The notes under the pieces were generated by a model that ran no database searches, had not been told where the DNA came from, and worked only from the letters and a program-made list of their open reading frames with translations. A stretch of DNA of 64,000 nucleotides from Strigamia acuminata (lineage: Eukaryota > Arthropoda > Chilopoda > Geophilomorpha > Linotaeniidae): assembly GCA_949358305.1 (NCBI GenBank), contig OX442314.1, forward strand, positions 13,571,060-13,635,059. Direction: 5' to 3'. How positions within the stretch are numbered: position 1 is the first letter of the stretch; every line of letters begins with the position of its first letter. Shown here piece by piece: positions 63,736 through 64,000 of the stretch. The translations under genes and the position numbers were made by a program.

Positions 63736-64000
63736 GTGATTGACACCAACATTTAATGAAAATTTCATTTTCCCTATACCTATCTCCCAACATATTACTT
63801 GGCTAGCTTGTTTGTTGGACTTGGCTGATAAAGATTTCCCTGCGGCCCCCAATACAACGAATTACGAGCAAAACCGTTAATTCTGATAATTAGCTTTTTG
63901 CCACATGCGTGGCGAGTGGAGTGGTAGAAGAAAGTGAAGTTAGGGAGGCGAGACAATTATCTTTTCGCTTCAACGATGGTAAGCGAGACAGAATTCTAAT

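Larger units (their letters stand above)
58816..64000. other. Downstream region, no supported gene
   Basis: Begins with the displaced HAAO 3' flank. A plus-strand frame without an ATG is open from 59015 to 59323 (103 codons, ends TAG) with no recognised family. CpG-richer patches at 59.0-59.35 and 62.15-62.4 kb; the latter holds a CTCF-like CGAGCGCCACCGACC at 62266-62280. The perfect 8-bp stem TTATCTGG/CCAGATAA occurs at 60962. The extreme end (63,900-64,000) is GC-richer with ATGGTAAG, possibly a first exon and donor, unproven. Confidence 0.5.

Noticed and set aside
1-64000. tRNA, rRNA, known conserved arthropod miRNAs, CRISPR arrays, bacterial operons
   Set aside because: I looked for familiar sequences such as let-7, miR-1 and tRNA B-box motifs and saw none; the DNA is eukaryotic with spliced genes.

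Overview
The window is eukaryotic, gene-poor, AT-rich DNA (roughly two thirds A+T by eye) with spliced genes, GT-AG introns mostly of 58-110 bp in the small genes, many homopolymer runs and several mobile elements. A complete 3-hydroxyanthranilate 3,4-dioxygenase gene and two short-intron C-type lectin genes point to an arthropod. HAAO is absent from Drosophila and many other insects, so a crustacean such as a Daphnia-like cladoceran is my best guess. This is inference, not proof.

Layout. Positions 1-43,200 hold no protein gene that I can support. The open frames there are short, lack family signatures and often overlap on both strands. The stretch is instead rich in regulatory-looking features: many CAGGTG/CACCTG E-boxes with a dense cluster at 13.0-14.4 kb, a perfect nuclear-receptor-type inverted repeat at 20.45 kb, isolated CTCF-like motifs, a CCAAT/TATA/initiator arrangement at 28.03-28.11 kb followed by a possible spliced exon at 29.04 kb, and a stable hairpin at 38.48 kb.

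From 43.2 kb gene content rises. A candidate small four-exon gene for a cysteine-containing protein lies at 43,228-43,855. Two tandem C-type lectin-like genes follow at about 47.2-47.9 and 50.4-51.0 kb, each with one phase-1 intron at the same place. Between them lie a 259-bp MITE with TA target duplications, a long hairpin, a 22-bp minisatellite and several CTCF-like motifs. HAAO (51,853-56,118) can be followed through nine exons to a 288-residue protein with all three iron ligands.

Forty-five bases past the HAAO stop codon sits a 2.64-kb LTR retrotransposon (56,168-58,810) flanked by the 5-bp duplication ATAGC. It keeps two LTRs, a primer-binding-like site, broken gag pieces and a polypurine tract, but no pol. 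A second, 1,065-bp element (56,926-57,990) is nested inside its gag, flanked by the 6-bp repeat AAATGA, and carries a small open frame for a single-pass membrane peptide. The insertion has pushed the probable original HAAO poly(A) signals about 2.6 kb downstream. Positions 58,816-64,000 are again mostly non-coding. The lectins and HAAO share no pathway: lectins act outside the cell in recognition or immunity, and HAAO acts in the cytosol in tryptophan-to-NAD metabolism. Their proximity looks incidental.
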